DNA from: Mycoplasma imitans ATCC 51306 | Lineage (GTDB): Bacteria > Bacillota_I > Bacilli_A > Mycoplasmatales > Mycoplasmoidaceae | DNA length: 64,000 nucleotides | NCBI RefSeq assembly: GCF_000518305.1 | Contig: NZ_JADI01000009.1 | Location: 1-64,000, forward strand | Direction of reading: 5' to 3' | Notes under the pieces: model-generated | What the model was told of the DNA's origin: nothing | What the model saw: the letters and a program-made list of their open reading frames with translations, nothing else | The model's database searches: none | Made by a program: the position numbers and the translations under genes | Shown here: one piece after another, positions 52,721 through 64,000 of the stretch | Layout: every line of letters starts with the position of its first letter | Numbering within the stretch: position 1 is the stretch's first letter

Positions 52721-55417
52721 CTAATTACTTGAAGGAACGGCCGGTTCAAAGTCGGTGTATGGTCTTCTTAATCAACCGCTATAACCATTAACTTTGAATG
52801 CGTCAGGGAACTTGTTTAGTTGTGCAGCCATTACTCCATCATTAAATGGAACATTACCAAATAAAGTTTTATCAGTTAATGATCTGTAAGGAATTGAAGT
52901 GATTTGGAATGTTCCTCTGTCTTGAACTATTTGCGATAGTTTGTATCAGTTAATTAAGTTAACTATACCAGCACGGATAATTCTAGAATCATCACTGTTT
53001 CAATTTTTAAAGATATTTTGAGTTACTTTATCTTGATATTGTAAATTTGTTGCATTTGGTGAAGCAGATCATGCATAGTAAACCATAGCTTGAGAAGGAG
53101 TGGTTACTTTAGATTGTCAGTAGAATGGTTCGTACGCACTAGTTGTTGAGGCATTAATAATCTTACTTCTAGGAACGACTAATTGTGTTGGGCTTGAGTT
53201 ATCGTTGCGGTAAGCAGCATAAATTACGTCTGGGCTTCGACCTCCACCGTAGTTAGTTAGTGCTCTTTGTACTGGATTTTTATTAGAGTAGTAGTTTTCA
53301 GTAAACGCTTTTTGGTAATTAGGGTTGTAGGTTTGCGCATATTGGTTAGCAGAATAAGCGCTTAGATAGTATGAACCTGAGTAGTAGGCGTTGTTTGTGT
53401 TTTGTGAGTTATCACTTGCATTGATGTAACCAAATATTTGTGGTCATTTAGTTTTGTTTTTATCAATATTTTTTGTGCCATCTGCAAGAGCAACTGCTCC
53501 GTCAACTGATTGATCAGTTCATTTTGCACCATTGGTTTTAAATTCTACGTTAGTGTTAGCATTAGCTGTTACAGTTTGTACAGTACTATCAGGTTGACCT
53601 TGAATTCTAAGAGCTCTTACTCTAGTATCTCAGTAAGGCATTGGCGTCATGAAGCTCTTATTGAACATTTGCATTGCATATGCATAAGGTTGTTTTAGAT
53701 ACATTCTAAACGTATCATCTGTACTTGTGAATTTACCAATATCGTATTGTGGCGAAGTGATATCTTCTTTTCCAGGTTCAACAACATCTTTACCATCAAC
53801 TTGTTTGACTGTTCCATTTAATGTTTTTTCAAGATCTATACCTAATGAATCAAGAAGATAACCATTAACAGTATATTTAATGCCAGATGCTAATCAGAAA
53901 GACTCTAAACCTCTTTCAAAATCACGACCCGATAAACCTGCTACTGGTTTGCCAGTGCTGTCTGTTCATTTAACATTATGATCGATTAATCAGTCATACC
54001 TTACTGCTTTATCAATATATTGTTGTAAATTATTATCAACCTCAGGATCCACAATTCCATTTGTTGAGATGTAAACACTAGAATTTTCTTTTCTAGCATT
54101 ATCTTCAACGGTTTTAGCTCACTGATCAGCACCATCTCCTGTAGTAGGTCTTAATATAACTGCTAATAACTTGTTATTAGCATCATATAATTTCACCCCT
54201 TTAGCACCTTCTAATTTGTAAGTGTCAGTAACATTAGCTGTTCTTGTTCTTGTTGCTGAGTCATAAGTAATATCACCAGTTGTCTCAGATGAAATTAAGT
54301 TAGCAAATGAACCCGGGTAATAAGAACCACCTCCTGCTGTAAACGTAGATTGAAGCGGAAGCTCAGTTCCTCTTGTTGGACTATCAGGTATTTCAGAAAC
54401 AAAAGGTTGTCCTTCTGGACCATTCGTATCTCTTAATAATAATTCTGAAGATTTTCAAGTTCTGCGAATTTTTCATTCTGGACTTTTAATTAATAAATGG
54501 GTAATTGAAGTGTTGTTTGTGCTTGGTGATGGAATGAATGAAAATTGATCATCTAAAAATGATATTAAGTACAATGCACGAGGTGTGTTACTTGCAGTTC
54601 ATTCCCCTAGATATTTAGTGATTGAACTTTCATATGTATCAATTTTATTTTGATCTGTTGATAAAACTTCGTCAACAGTTTTACCCTTAAATAGATTTAA
54701 GAATTGTGTGTCTTTTGCAGTTAATGTTAAATTAGAAGCACTATCAGAACTACTTGGTGCATTTAATTGCGTTAATCCACTTTGAACAATAGCGCGTGCT
54801 AGTGATGCTGTTAAATCAACGTATTCTTGGGTATACACTTTTGAGTAATCACTAGGTTTATTAGCAACATCAATTATTCTTTGAATAATGTAATGACTAA
54901 TTTTTGGTCCTTTGGTGTTAGCAAATCAACCTTCCATAAACGAACCCACTGCAGGGTAGTCAACAACCCAAATAAAACTACCAGAGGTTGCATCCCCTTT
55001 ACTAAAGAAGTCCTCAATAGATGGTGTTGTCGAACCTCTTAAAACAAATTGATAGTCAATTAAACCGTCAGACAAATATTTTAATGCTTCTGTTTTGTTG
55101 TTAATCATTGTTCTTAAATCGTCTGATTGTGCAGTTACAACTAATGATTTGTCAACAATTTTTCATGGATTTTCCTTAGTAGCACCCATATCTTTTAACG
55201 CTTTTACAAACGCTTCTTTATTTAATGGAATATCTCTAAGACCGTCTGCTGCTTTAATTTTTACGTTAGCATTATTTTCAAAAACGTATCCTTTAGCAAA
55301 GTTTTCGTCTCTAAAACCAGAATTAGCACATGATGCTAAAGTGCTTGTAGCAATGAGAGCAAACGAAAGCGTCGAAGCGATTTTTAAAACGGTTTTGTTT
55401 TTGTTTTTCATTGTCAT
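52721..55417 (-). CDS. oppA: Oligopeptide-binding lipoprotein OppA-like (system 1)
   Basis: An 898-residue surface lipoprotein. The N terminus MTMKNKNKTVLKIAS is followed by a hydrophobic signal and the lipobox STLASC, with lipidation expected at Cys 29. The mature part has the SBP_bac_5-type size and aromatic, Asn-rich composition expected for a mycoplasma OppA; sequence motifs are weak and position ahead of oppBCDF carries the call. The frame is continuous with many TGA tryptophans, checked throughout. Which of the two closely spaced ATGs (55417 or 55411) is used is open. It would deliver peptides to the permease. Confidence 0.85.
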
Positions 55418-55465
55418 TTAAATTTATAATTTTCTTTCTTGATACTTATTTTGATTAATAAGTTG

Positions 55466-55471
55466 ATTATA
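55466..55471 (-). promoter_or_regulatory. -10 element of oppA (system 1)
   Basis: TATAAT on the minus strand, 48 bases ahead of the oppA ATG. The palindrome at 55498-55524 lies where a -35 element would be. Confidence 0.55.
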
Positions 55472-55497
55472 ATATGTTATTAACACCAAATAAAAAT

Positions 55498-55524
55498 ATA
55501 GTGATTGCCTTAAGCAATCACTAT
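55498..55524. promoter_or_regulatory. Palindrome upstream of the oppA promoter
   Basis: ATAGTGATTGC and GCAATCACTAT form a perfect 11-base inverted repeat with a five-base centre (CTTAA), directly upstream of the oppA -10 box. Its half-site GATTGC recurs in a second inverted repeat at 55556-55595. It may be a repressor-binding site or an RNA hairpin. Confidence 0.55.
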
Positions 55525-55873
55525 AACTCAATTATTTATATTAAATATTTATCGCGATTGCTTATTTTCTTAAATAGTTTTTTGGATAAGCAATCTATAT
55601 AATACTATGATGTAATATTAGAACACTCATCCACAGACATCTTCATCTTAACAATATTGAAATATGAAAATGTTGAAGAACTCGTATTATTCTTCATAAT
55701 CTTCTTATTAATATTTCAAAAACTTTGTTTGAATGTCTGGTTAGTTATTAACATAATATCATTAATATTATACACGAAAATTTGTTATCTGTGAATTTAA
55801 TTAATTTTTTATTTTCTTGCTTATTTATTAATCAAATAATCTGATTTTTATTAGCTTTTTATCTATAAAACAA
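55525..55873. other. Non-coding stretch between the two opp operons
   Basis: No coding frame is supported. It contains a second inverted repeat (GATTGCTTAT at 55556-55565 with ATAAGCAATC at 55586-55595) sharing GATTGC/GCAATC with the palindrome at 55498, and otherwise AT-rich sequence with many short TTCTTCA-type tracts near 55670-55715. It is bounded by the oppA promoter and by the terminator of opp system 2. Confidence 0.5.
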
Positions 55874-55910
55874 AAAACCAACAACACGTTTTTCTTTGCG
55901 TTGTTGGTTT
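55874..55910 (-). terminator. Terminator of opp system 2
   Basis: AACCAACAAC pairs with GTTGTTGGTT (extended by ACG/GCG mispairs) and is followed by a T-run on the minus strand, about ten bases beyond the oppF2 stop. Confidence 0.85.
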
Positions 55911-55920
55911 ATTGTTTTTT

Positions 55921-57291
55921 TTAATCTTCTTTATATTTACCTTGTTTTCACTCTTCTAGTTCTTGGTCTGTGGCTAAAACAAAGTGGTTATCGTTAATCT
56001 TTTGTCATATCGGTTGGTTGTTATGATCATAACCATGGATACTTGGATCGTATTTGTAACCAATTAAACTTCCCTTGTTGCTAGTAATTGAAGGCACTGC
56101 ATCTAGCAATGATTTAGTATAAGGGTGAAGTGAGTTTTTCATAATCTCTTGAGTGCTACCAACTTCAAGTAATCTTCCCTTGTTCATTACTGCGATTCGA
56201 TCTGAGATGTATTCCACCATTCTCAAGTCGTGAGCAATGAATAAGATCGTTAGGTTGAACTTCTTCTTTAAGTCGTTAAAGATATTAACAACTTGAGCTT
56301 GAATCGAAACGTCAAGTGCTGAGATTGGTTCATCAGCAATTAACAATCTTGGACGCAACACCACAGCACGAGAGATTCCAATCCGTTGTTGTTGACCACC
56401 AGAGAATTCAAGTGGGTAACGCTTAAGTACAGATTCATCTAATCCTACTGAAGCTAAGATATTTCTTACTAAGATCTTTTTACAATCAACTTCAGTTAAC
56501 TTATTTAGTTCGTTACGCTTTTCTTTTTCTTTTAGTAAATATTGACTAGCTTCTTTAAGATGACTAAATTGTTCAAGTTTGTTAGCAAACCCATGATAGA
56601 TTGCATCATAAGCAGTTATATCATCCTTACTAATTAATTCTTCTAGTTTAGCTTCATAACCTTGATAAAAGGTGCGATCAATCTGTGAATCGTTTTTATC
56701 TAGTCATTTTTCGTATACATGTTTTATTACATCTTGATCGATGTTGTATAGATAAATTTCTTTAGCATTCTTTAAATTGGTTAAACCTTCAGAAACGATA
56801 CTATCCACATTAACGTGGGGATTAAGTGAGTTAGCTGGGTCTTGGAAGATCATCTGAACTTTATTAACCATAAAGTTTTCAATCGCTTTATATTCTTTAA
56901 GCGCTTTACCAAACTTAAAACCACGGCGCATTTTTTGCGGTAAGGTTTTATCTAAAATTTGGATCTTACCAAAACTGTGTGGAACTAAACCGATTATCGC
57001 ACGACCGATCGTAGATTTACCACTACCAGACTCACCTACTAGACCTAACACCTCACCAGTGTAGATATTTAAATTCATATCTACTACTGCTCTAAATGCC
57101 TTTGAACCCACCCCATAAGTGATATCAACGTTTCGTAAAGATGCTAAAACTTCTTTTCCTTCAGGAACCTTTAGCATTTCATCAATTCCTGGAGTATTAA
57201 ATCTTAAATAACGTTTTTTGAAGAATAATAACTGTTTCTTTTCTTCAATATAGTAATCTTTATGATCTTTTTTATTATCTAATGTACTCAT
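55921..57291 (-). CDS. Peptide ABC transporter ATPase, OppF-type (system 2)
   Basis: A 456-residue ATPase. Walker A GESGSGKSTIGRAIIG is near residue 83, Q-loop MIFQDPANSLNPH near 147, signature FSGGQQQRIGISRAVVL near 293, Walker B LLIADEPISALD and NSLHPYTKSLLDAVPS near the end. The Q-loop to signature distance (about 145) is larger than normal but far smaller than in oppF of system 1. A 45-residue N-terminal lead precedes the ABC domain. It starts eight bases after the oppD2 stop codon. Confidence 0.92.
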
Positions 57292-57298
57292 AATTTAT

Positions 57299-58495
57299 CT
57301 AAGCTTTATATGCATCTCACAATTCTTGAATATGTTTAGGTGGGGTGTATTTTTCACTTCGTTCATCAAGTAATGCTGATTTAACTCGATGAGTTGGTGA
57401 TACTCAATAAAACTTTGGTTCTTCAACAAAGTCGATTCCAAGTGCGTAGTCATTTCTTACTGCAAATGCATCACCAACGATGTTGTTAAGATTTGATGGA
57501 ACTGATCCACGGATCGTTGCTAAACGATCCCCTTGGTTTAAATCAGGCATACTTAAGATTAAACCCCAAGTATAAGGGTGTTGTGGGAATTTTAAGATCT
57601 CTTTAGCCGTACCTTCTTCAATGATCTGACCAGCATACATAATTGAGATGTAATCGCTGATCGAAGCCACTACTCCAAGATCGTGGGTAATGAAAACGAT
57701 CGAAAGATTTAGTTTTTGTTGTAAATCTTTAATTACGTCTAAAACTAATGCTTGAACAGTAGGGTCAAGTGCGGTTGTTGGTTCGTCCATTACCAAGATT
57801 TTTGGTTCAAGTGAAACGATTGCAGCTATCACCACCCGTTGGATCATCCCCCCACTCATTTCGTGTGGGTATAACTTCATTACTGCTTCAGGGTCAGAAA
57901 TTTTTGTTAATTTTAAAAATTCAACAGCACGTTCATAAGCCTCTTTTTTAGTTTTAACGATCTTGTTGATCATCATTCCTTCCATGATCTGTTCACCAAC
58001 TTTCATTGTCGGATTAAGTGTTGACATCGGGTTTTGAAAAACAGCTGACACCACTCGACCACGGTAATGTGATTTTTCCCAATCTCGGAAACTGAAATTT
58101 TCAACGTTGTTGTTAAACAATTTAACTTCACCACCATCAATCACGGCATTATCACCAGTTAATCCATAAAGTAATGAAGTGATTACTGACTTACCACTAC
58201 CAGATTCACCAATGATCGCGTGTACTTTACCTTCGTAGATCTCAATCGAAGGACCACGTAAAACTTTATTTTTTTCACCTGGTCGTGAAGGGTTTAAGAA
58301 AGATAGTTGAATATCTTTAATCTCTGCTACAACTTTTAATTTTTCACCATTAGCAAATTCTTTGTATCGAACATTTTTGGTAAATTCTTCCCAATTAAAG
58401 ACAAATTTACGATTAGTTATAAAACTAAAAAGATTGGAAAAATAGTCTTTAACGCGATATTTAAAACTCTTCTTATTTGTTTTTGTATTTTTCAT
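57299..58495 (-). CDS. Peptide ABC transporter ATPase, OppD-type (system 2)
   Basis: A 398-residue ATPase with a basic 65-residue N-terminal lead (MKNTKTNKKSFKYRVKDYFS), Walker A IGESGSGKSVITSLLYG, Q-loop AVFQNPMSTLNPTM, signature HEMSGGMIQRVVIAAIV, Walker B LVMDEPTTALDP and the C-terminal FPQHPYTWGLILSMPDL region of OppD proteins. The TGA at 57404-57406 is tryptophan and the protein extends 34 more residues. FQNP replaces FQDP at the Q-loop, a tolerated variant. It lies 15 bases after oppC2. Confidence 0.93.
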
Positions 58496-58510
58496 AAACT
58501 AATCTTTTTA

Positions 58511-59587
58511 TTATCTTTGTCTTCTTAGTGAATCTTGAACAGTAGCACCAATCAATTGAACACTAGTTGTAATTAAGATCAAGAACGTAGCTGGAATAAA
58601 TACATATCTAGCGTATGTTGGGAACACTTTTTGCCCTTCAGAGATAATATTACCTAATGTTGGAATATCTTTAATTGCTAAACCAATGAATGCTAATGAT
58701 GTTTCAGCTAACACAACCCCTGGAATAGTAAACACTAATTGGGTGATTAGGATTGGTAAGATTACTGGAACATAATTCTTTAGAATCTTTCACATAGGTG
58801 TTCCTAATATTCTTGAAGCCATCACTCACTCTGAGTGCTTAGCTCTTTTTACTTGAGCACGAATTTGGTTAGCCATCCCCGTTCATGAAGTTAATGAAAG
58901 TGCGAACACAATAACCCAGAAACTTGGTGAAATAATAATTGTTAATAAGATCAAAATAATGATTGTTGGAACGATCGAAATGACTTTAATAATAAAAGTC
59001 ATTACCTTATCAAAGAATTCGAATTGCCCCATCATAATTCCAATCGTTAGACCGATCATGACTTCAATCACGGTTACAGCAAAAGCAAGTGCAATCGAAT
59101 ATCTTAATCCCCATCAAAGTCTTGCTCAGTAATCTCGACCAAGATCATCTGTTCCTAGAAAATGATAAACGTTTTGTGAATCTCTAGAGTTAAAGATCAA
59201 GTTACGGTCATCAATATTAGTTTTATTTGGATCTTGTGTGAAAAACGGAATGAAGATTGCTAAAACAACGATTAATAATAACATTACGATTCCAAACACT
59301 CCAGCAAAAGAACGCGAATATCGGTTAACGAATTCTCGGAACGGTTTTGCTTGAGGGCTCATGTGTTGATCTGCTTGGAAATCAACAATCTTACCAACTA
59401 ACTTTCAAGATTGGTAATTGAAAGGTTGAGTAACTGGGTTTGGTGCTGTTTTTGGATCTACAAATTCATCGCTACTAAGATCAGAACGACTTCTGATATT
59501 ATTAGCTACTCTTGCTACTCAGTTTTTAAACTTATCTTTAAATCCAGGTGGTTTGGTTTGCAGATTATTTTCTTTAAATTTATTCAT
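58511..59587 (-). CDS. Peptide ABC transporter permease, OppC-type (system 2)
   Basis: A 358-residue permease starting MNKFKENNLQTKPPGFKDKF. A long cytoplasmic N terminus of about 100 residues precedes the first helix (GVFGIVMLLLIVVLAIFIPF) and HFLGTDDLGRDYW, the conserved OppC/DppC segment. Then come the transmembrane BPD domain, RAKHSEWVMASRILG-type EAA loop and a C-terminal VLAETSLAFIGLAIKDIPTLG stretch. It begins 22 bases after oppB2. Confidence 0.92.
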
Positions 59588-59609
59588 ATCAATTTATCTG
59601 TTTTATTCA

Positions 59610-60665
59610 TTAACTTGTTCTTCGACGAATTCTTGGGTCAATTAGCTCGTATAAGATGTCCCTGAATGCATATGAGAGCACTGTAATTAGAGCAAACATT
59701 ACGATTAAGAATAAGATTACGTTGTAATCTTTTGTTTGAATTGCTTGTAATAAAGTATCACCAGACCCAGGGATTAAGAAGATCTGTTCGATGAAAATAC
59801 TACCAATAAATGAACCAAAAATTACTGCAGGGAAGAATGTCGCAATTGGGAACAGTGACGGTTTAAGTGCGTGCTTTCATACAAAGCGGTTTTTTGATAC
59901 ACCCTTTAAGTAAGCAAACTTAGCGTGAACTGAATTTAACTCACGGTTAAGTTCGGTGCGAATATATTTAATATAAACAATAATACTTCCAAGTGAAAGT
60001 GCAAGACCAGGTAAGATGTAAGTTACAAAGTTAGCTTGATCAAACACATAAGGGATACCCATCGCTCTACCAATAAACACTAAAACTAAAGCGAAGATAA
60101 TTGACGGAATTGATGAGAACACACTCACAAGGATTGTAGAGATATTATCAACTCATCCACCAGGGTTCTTACCCACTCAGATTCCAAGAGGAATTCCAAT
60201 ACCAACTGTTAGTGCAACTGAGAAGATTCCAACTAAGAATGATTTATAAAATCTATCTCAGATAAAACTATTAATAGATTGTTCTGGGAACAATGCTAAT
60301 GAGATACCAAAATTACCAACAAAGATCCCTTTAAGATAATTTAAATAACGTTGGAATAGCGGTAGATCCAATCCATAGCGTTGTTCGATCGCTTTTCTTG
60401 ATGCTTCATCTAATCCTTGGGTTAATGGGTTTTCACCAGGTACTGAATTAATCAAGAAGAATGTAATCGAAATTACGATTAAACCAATCACAAAAAACTC
60501 AAGAATAATCTTGAAGAACTTTCATAAAGTTCTTAGTAACGGTGAGTCAATTGCTAATAGTTTTTGGATCAAAGTTAACTCTTCAATCCGTTTTTTCCTA
60601 AAGATAACAGTGTTATCACTGATATGATAACTTTTGTTATGCTCAATTAAAATTTTATTAGTCAA
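59610..60665 (-). CDS. Peptide ABC transporter permease, OppB-type (system 2), TTG start
   Basis: A 351-residue permease. The first helix (FFKIILEFFVIGLIVISITFFLINSVPGENP) and LDEASRKAIEQRYGLDLPL match OppB/DppB, followed by the BPD domain, an EAA-like loop KFAYLKGVSKNRFVWKHALK and the end ELIDPRIRRRTS. No ATG gives a full-length protein; TTG 60665 is preferred because GAGAGG lies 11 bases ahead, still inside the oppA2 3' end, and an in-frame TAG lies two codons further upstream. The gap to the oppA2 stop is six bases. Confidence 0.87.
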
Positions 60666-60671
60666 GCTGTT

Positions 60672-63600
60672 CTATGCCTCTCTACTTCTTGGTAGACCTT
60701 CTCTTGGTGGTCTAGTGTAATCATACGCATATTGTAATGAGAATGTGAATAAGCTGTTTACACCACCAACTCTGGTTACCTCTCAGTTAGTATCAACTTC
60801 CATCAACGGAATAATTAAACCAGAATCACGAATAATCTTTTCAAGTGAGCCAATAAATTGGTACACATAATCTAAACTTCAGTTTTCTGCTAATTCTTCA
60901 TCAGTAAAGTTACCTGAGAAGAATGATGATAGTCTTGATGAATAAGCAATTTTACTTTCATTAAATCTACCTAAAGCTAGATCGATGAATTTTTTCCAGA
61001 AACTAGGTTGTGTTTTTTGTGTGTCTGGGTTAATTAAATTTAGTGTATCGATTTCAAGACGAACTCTTGTATCATCAGTTAGTTGAGCAATCTCATCAAT
61101 TGTTTTAAATGATGGCAACATTAAGTTAAATGCGGTGTGTAATCTTGAGACTGCCACGTTTTCATTACGTCTTTGGTTAAACGGATCTGGATCTCTTCTT
61201 CAACTAGTAATCACCATGTAGTCTAACAGTGCATTAATGTATTCGTTAGAATATCTAGTGTTTTCAAATCCAGTATTTAAGATATTTAGTTTTTGAATAA
61301 TTTGATCTAGATTATCTTTAGTAAATGTGTTTAAATCAAGCACATTTAATGAGTTAACTGCTTTGTTATAATCCGCTAAGATCTTAGGATCACTATTAAT
61401 GATAATACTGATCATATCCATATCAGGTTTTAGGATTGATTGACGACTGATATTTGGATCAGTTTTTTGAAGCGCTTCTAAAACTAGTTTAGCTAAATAC
61501 TCAGTGTAGGTGTATGAACCAACTGGGTTTTCTTTAAATCCAATATTTTTCTGTCTAAAGCTATCAATACCATCATCTTTAAAGAATGTTAGTACCCCAT
61601 CTTGTGGTTGACCACCACTAAATCGGTCGTAGTTTTGATAAATGATATCGTATTGACCTTTTTCAATGTAGCTAGCAAAAATGTTCTCAGGTAATGATTT
61701 CTCTTCAATGTTAATGTAATTACCAAACGCTTCTTGCATCGCTTGTTTTAGATAAGTCCCCCCACGAACTTGCTCGTCACTACTGTTGTCTAAAAAGTTT
61801 AATGTTACTTGTCTTAGGTTTGGGTGTTTGGCTTTAAAACGTTCAAGATAAAATCTTGCAGTATTTAGATCAAACACTAAGTCATCACGTTTTGTTTTTT
61901 CGAAGTTAAATCCTTTTGATAGGTGAACTACGAAGTCATAGTTTAATAGATCAAACTCAACCCCGTTTTTAGCACGTGAACTTTGACCTTCAAAGAATAA
62001 TTCGATGTTTCTTCCATCGTATGCTTTGTGTTGACCATAAGCAGTTCACGTATTTGTTGGAAAGCTGAAATCTCATCCTACAAATCTTAAGATATCAGCA
62101 CGGTTAATCGCGTAATAAATCGCGTTTCTTAAATCTTGATCTTGGATGTAGCTATTTGCATTAGTTTCAAGATCTAAGTTTAGACCATAAGCGATCGTAC
62201 CAAATCCTTGGTTTTTATTTAAGAATGGTCTGATATTTGGATCAGCTCAATAACGGTTAATTCTATTAGCTGGAATATATGTTTGAGAGATTAAACCATC
62301 TTCAAAAAACAACGCATTAGTATTACGGTTTTGTGAGAAGAAGATTTTAATACGGTTTGAAATCGTATTTTCAACATCAAAATAATCTGGGTTTTTTACA
62401 AGAATAATATAACCGTTAGGTCCTAATAAGATTCCGTCATTTTTAGGAATCAAGAAAGGTCCGTTAGTTAAGAACTTATCAGGTTCTGAACCATACTTAT
62501 CAATCCCGCCACCTGTAGTTTCAATATATCTTCTATTAACCGGATATAGGTTTTCAAGAATTGTAAAGACTAAGTAAACCAGGTTTGGTGTTTGGTTCTC
62601 ATCAAAAATTAACGTGAATGAGTTTTCATTTTTAGATAATGTTTGAATTGATCCGGCTAAACCAGAGTTGGTCTTATCAAACTTTTGGTAGGGATTAACG
62701 TATTGGTTTTTTACTAGTTTGATAGTAACTTCACGATTGTCAGGTGTAATTACTTTAAAATCTTGAATCTCAGCATCTAGATCAAAGTCTGGATTTTTAT
62801 CTAGATTTTGAGCAATAAAATCATTATCAAAATCTAAGAATAATTGACCAGTGTAAAAACCAAAACTTTTAGCAGCGTCTTTAATTGCTTGAACTTCTTG
62901 AGTGTCAATCGGTTGGTTTCTTTCATCAAACGTTTGTGATTGATACACTTCTTGGTTTGGATCTTGAACATACATCTTTAAATCATCATTAAAGATGTAG
63001 TTTCTTCGACCAAACGGATTTTTATAAGTTTTATTAAACTTTGCTAAGTAATCACGTTGTGCATCGATGAACGTATCCGCACCGCGGATCCCATATCTTC
63101 TGATCGTATCAAGTTTTTGTGAACCGGTGTTTAGATCTAGAATGTATTCTAGATAATCTCTCATATCTTGAGAGTTGCTAAACTCACCATTTGATCAACG
63201 ATTCTTTTTAACGTTTGTATAACCAGTAATCGCCATGTAGTTATTCGTATTACGTGGGTTTCTAAACGCATAGATCGTTGATTTGGTGGTTAAATCTGAT
63301 CCCGCACCTGAGTCATCAGCCAATCCCCCAACAATGTTAAAGTTATCTAGAGAATAAAATGACGAACCAATCACTCCCGTTCCGTTGTTAGCTGTAATAT
63401 TAGCTAAATTTGTATTATAGTAAGTATCAAAATTTGAAGTAGTACGATCTTGGGGAATATTTAACAGCGCAAAGTTATATCTTCTTTTAGCTGTTAACAC
63501 CCGCTTTAGTGCATCACTTGGACCGTTCTTTAAGTATGAATCAACAAGTGAAGGAATAACCTTATCTAATGAACTGTACTTAATGTAGTTAAGTGTGTTC

Positions 63601-63767
63601 AACGGTTCGGTTACCAAACCTAGATCATAATCAGACTGGTTAACAGACCTTGATCTGTTAACTTGTTTGTCGTCTTTAGCTGCATAACTACATGAGCTTA
63701 GGATCATTGATAATGGTACAGCACCTAAAACGGCTAATTTAATTATCTTTTTTAATTTGAATTTCAT
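60672..63767 (-). CDS. Large peptide-binding lipoprotein, OppA-type (system 2)
   Basis: A 1,031-residue lipoprotein with signal sequence MKFKLKKIIKLAVLGAVPLS and lipobox ILSSC (lipidated Cys at 26). The mature region resembles SBP_bac_5 proteins: GLVTEPLNTLNYIKY near the start, NGPFLIPKNDGILLGPNGYIILVKNPDYFD in the middle (KNPDY is characteristic of the family) and FEGQSSRAKNG-type loops later. At roughly twice the usual OppA size, it probably carries extra lobes. The frame was checked and contains only TGA codons. It is the first gene of system 2, ordered A-B-C-D-F. Confidence 0.9.
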
Positions 63768-63799
63768 TTTTAATTACTTATTGTTTTTCACTAAACTAA

Positions 63800-64000
63800 T
63801 TAGTTTGTTACGTTAAATTGGAAATCAACACTAATTACAGTCTTAATCTGTTTATTATCACCATCAGTTGTGTTTTTATTTTCAATCTTCACTGGAGATT
63901 GTTCTACAGCTTTAGCGTTTTCTGAGATATATTGCGCATCTCCCAAATCAACTGCTTGTAAGAAGTTGCGATCCTTATCAACAAAATCTACTGTGTAAGT
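63800..64000 (-). CDS. C-terminal part of an unidentified protein, cut by the window edge
   Basis: A 66-residue minus-strand end is visible: it begins in TYTVDFVDKDRN and finishes in ISVDFQFNVTN before TAA at 63800-63802. The polar, beta-rich composition suggests a surface or secreted protein. It lies 32 bases ahead of the oppA2 start on the same strand and might be the preceding gene of that operon. No family is recognised. Confidence 0.7.
   Translation of the reverse strand, partial: TYTVDFVDKDRNFLQAVDLGDAQYISENAKAVEQSPVKIENKNTTDGDNKQIKTVISVDFQFNVTN

Overview
The window is a single stretch of an AT-rich mollicute chromosome. TGA must be read as tryptophan (code 4): most genes look broken under the standard code but are continuous once TGA is decoded, and invariant tryptophans fall on TGA codons. 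The gene set and order resemble the Pneumoniae group of mycoplasmas. Clues are a giant EAGR-box terminal-organelle-type protein, an efp/nusB/membrane-protein order, OppF with a very large insertion, and ClpB without its N-domain. My best guess is Mycoplasma (Mycoplasmoides) gallisepticum or a close relative such as M. imitans; this was not checked by any search. Almost everything is on the minus strand. The plus-strand exceptions are two deoxynucleoside-kinase-like genes, a GNAT-like gene, a HIT-family gene, one tRNA and two cysteine-rich micro-ORFs.

Region by region. 1-900: the edge of an unseen gene, a GC-rich structured spot and msrB. 980-5416: pfkA-pyk-groES-groEL packed as one apparent operon without a CIRCE. 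5455-14242: an energy block of lplA, pdhD, pdhC, pdhB, pdhA, nox and ackA, which together take pyruvate to acetyl-CoA and acetate, lipoylate E2 and recycle NADH. 14337-17418: a KtrB/TrkH-like potassium channel subunit and a CNNM/CorC-like membrane protein. 17593-18869: tandem deoxynucleoside kinases. 18924-21145: clpB with a clear CIRCE. 21187-29944: a Firmicute-type cluster of rnc, plsX, fakA and an Asp23 protein, followed by RNA-modification genes (RluD-like, SpoU-like), nrnA and thiI. 29960-31475: a PD-(D/E)XK-type putative nuclease, a GNAT-like protein and tRNA-Arg.

31615-37680 is one 2,021-residue, highly acidic protein with nine EAGR boxes (P200/HMW1-type cytoskeletal architecture). 37838-42562 holds a DEAD-box helicase, enolase with a basic tail, and a four-TM protein with a Q/T/P-rich tail. 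42623-44958 holds a HIT protein, a membrane protein, NusB-like, YqhY-like and EF-P genes. 44959-45761 looks empty at normal ORF cut-offs but holds two homologous cysteine-rich micro-ORFs (19 and 24 codons, 4 and 7 cysteines) with good ribosome-binding sites, bracketed by near-identical terminator hairpins. I consider this the best candidate for something undescribed. tRNA-Ser follows.

46405-55417 and 55921-63767 are two complete, adjacent oligopeptide-type ABC importers, each ordered A-B-C-D-F in the direction of transcription, with large lipoprotein binding subunits (898 and 1,031 residues). Hairpins and palindromes sit between oppA and oppB of the first system and upstream of its oppA. A partial gene runs off the right edge. 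I saw no insertion sequence, prophage, CRISPR array or rRNA.
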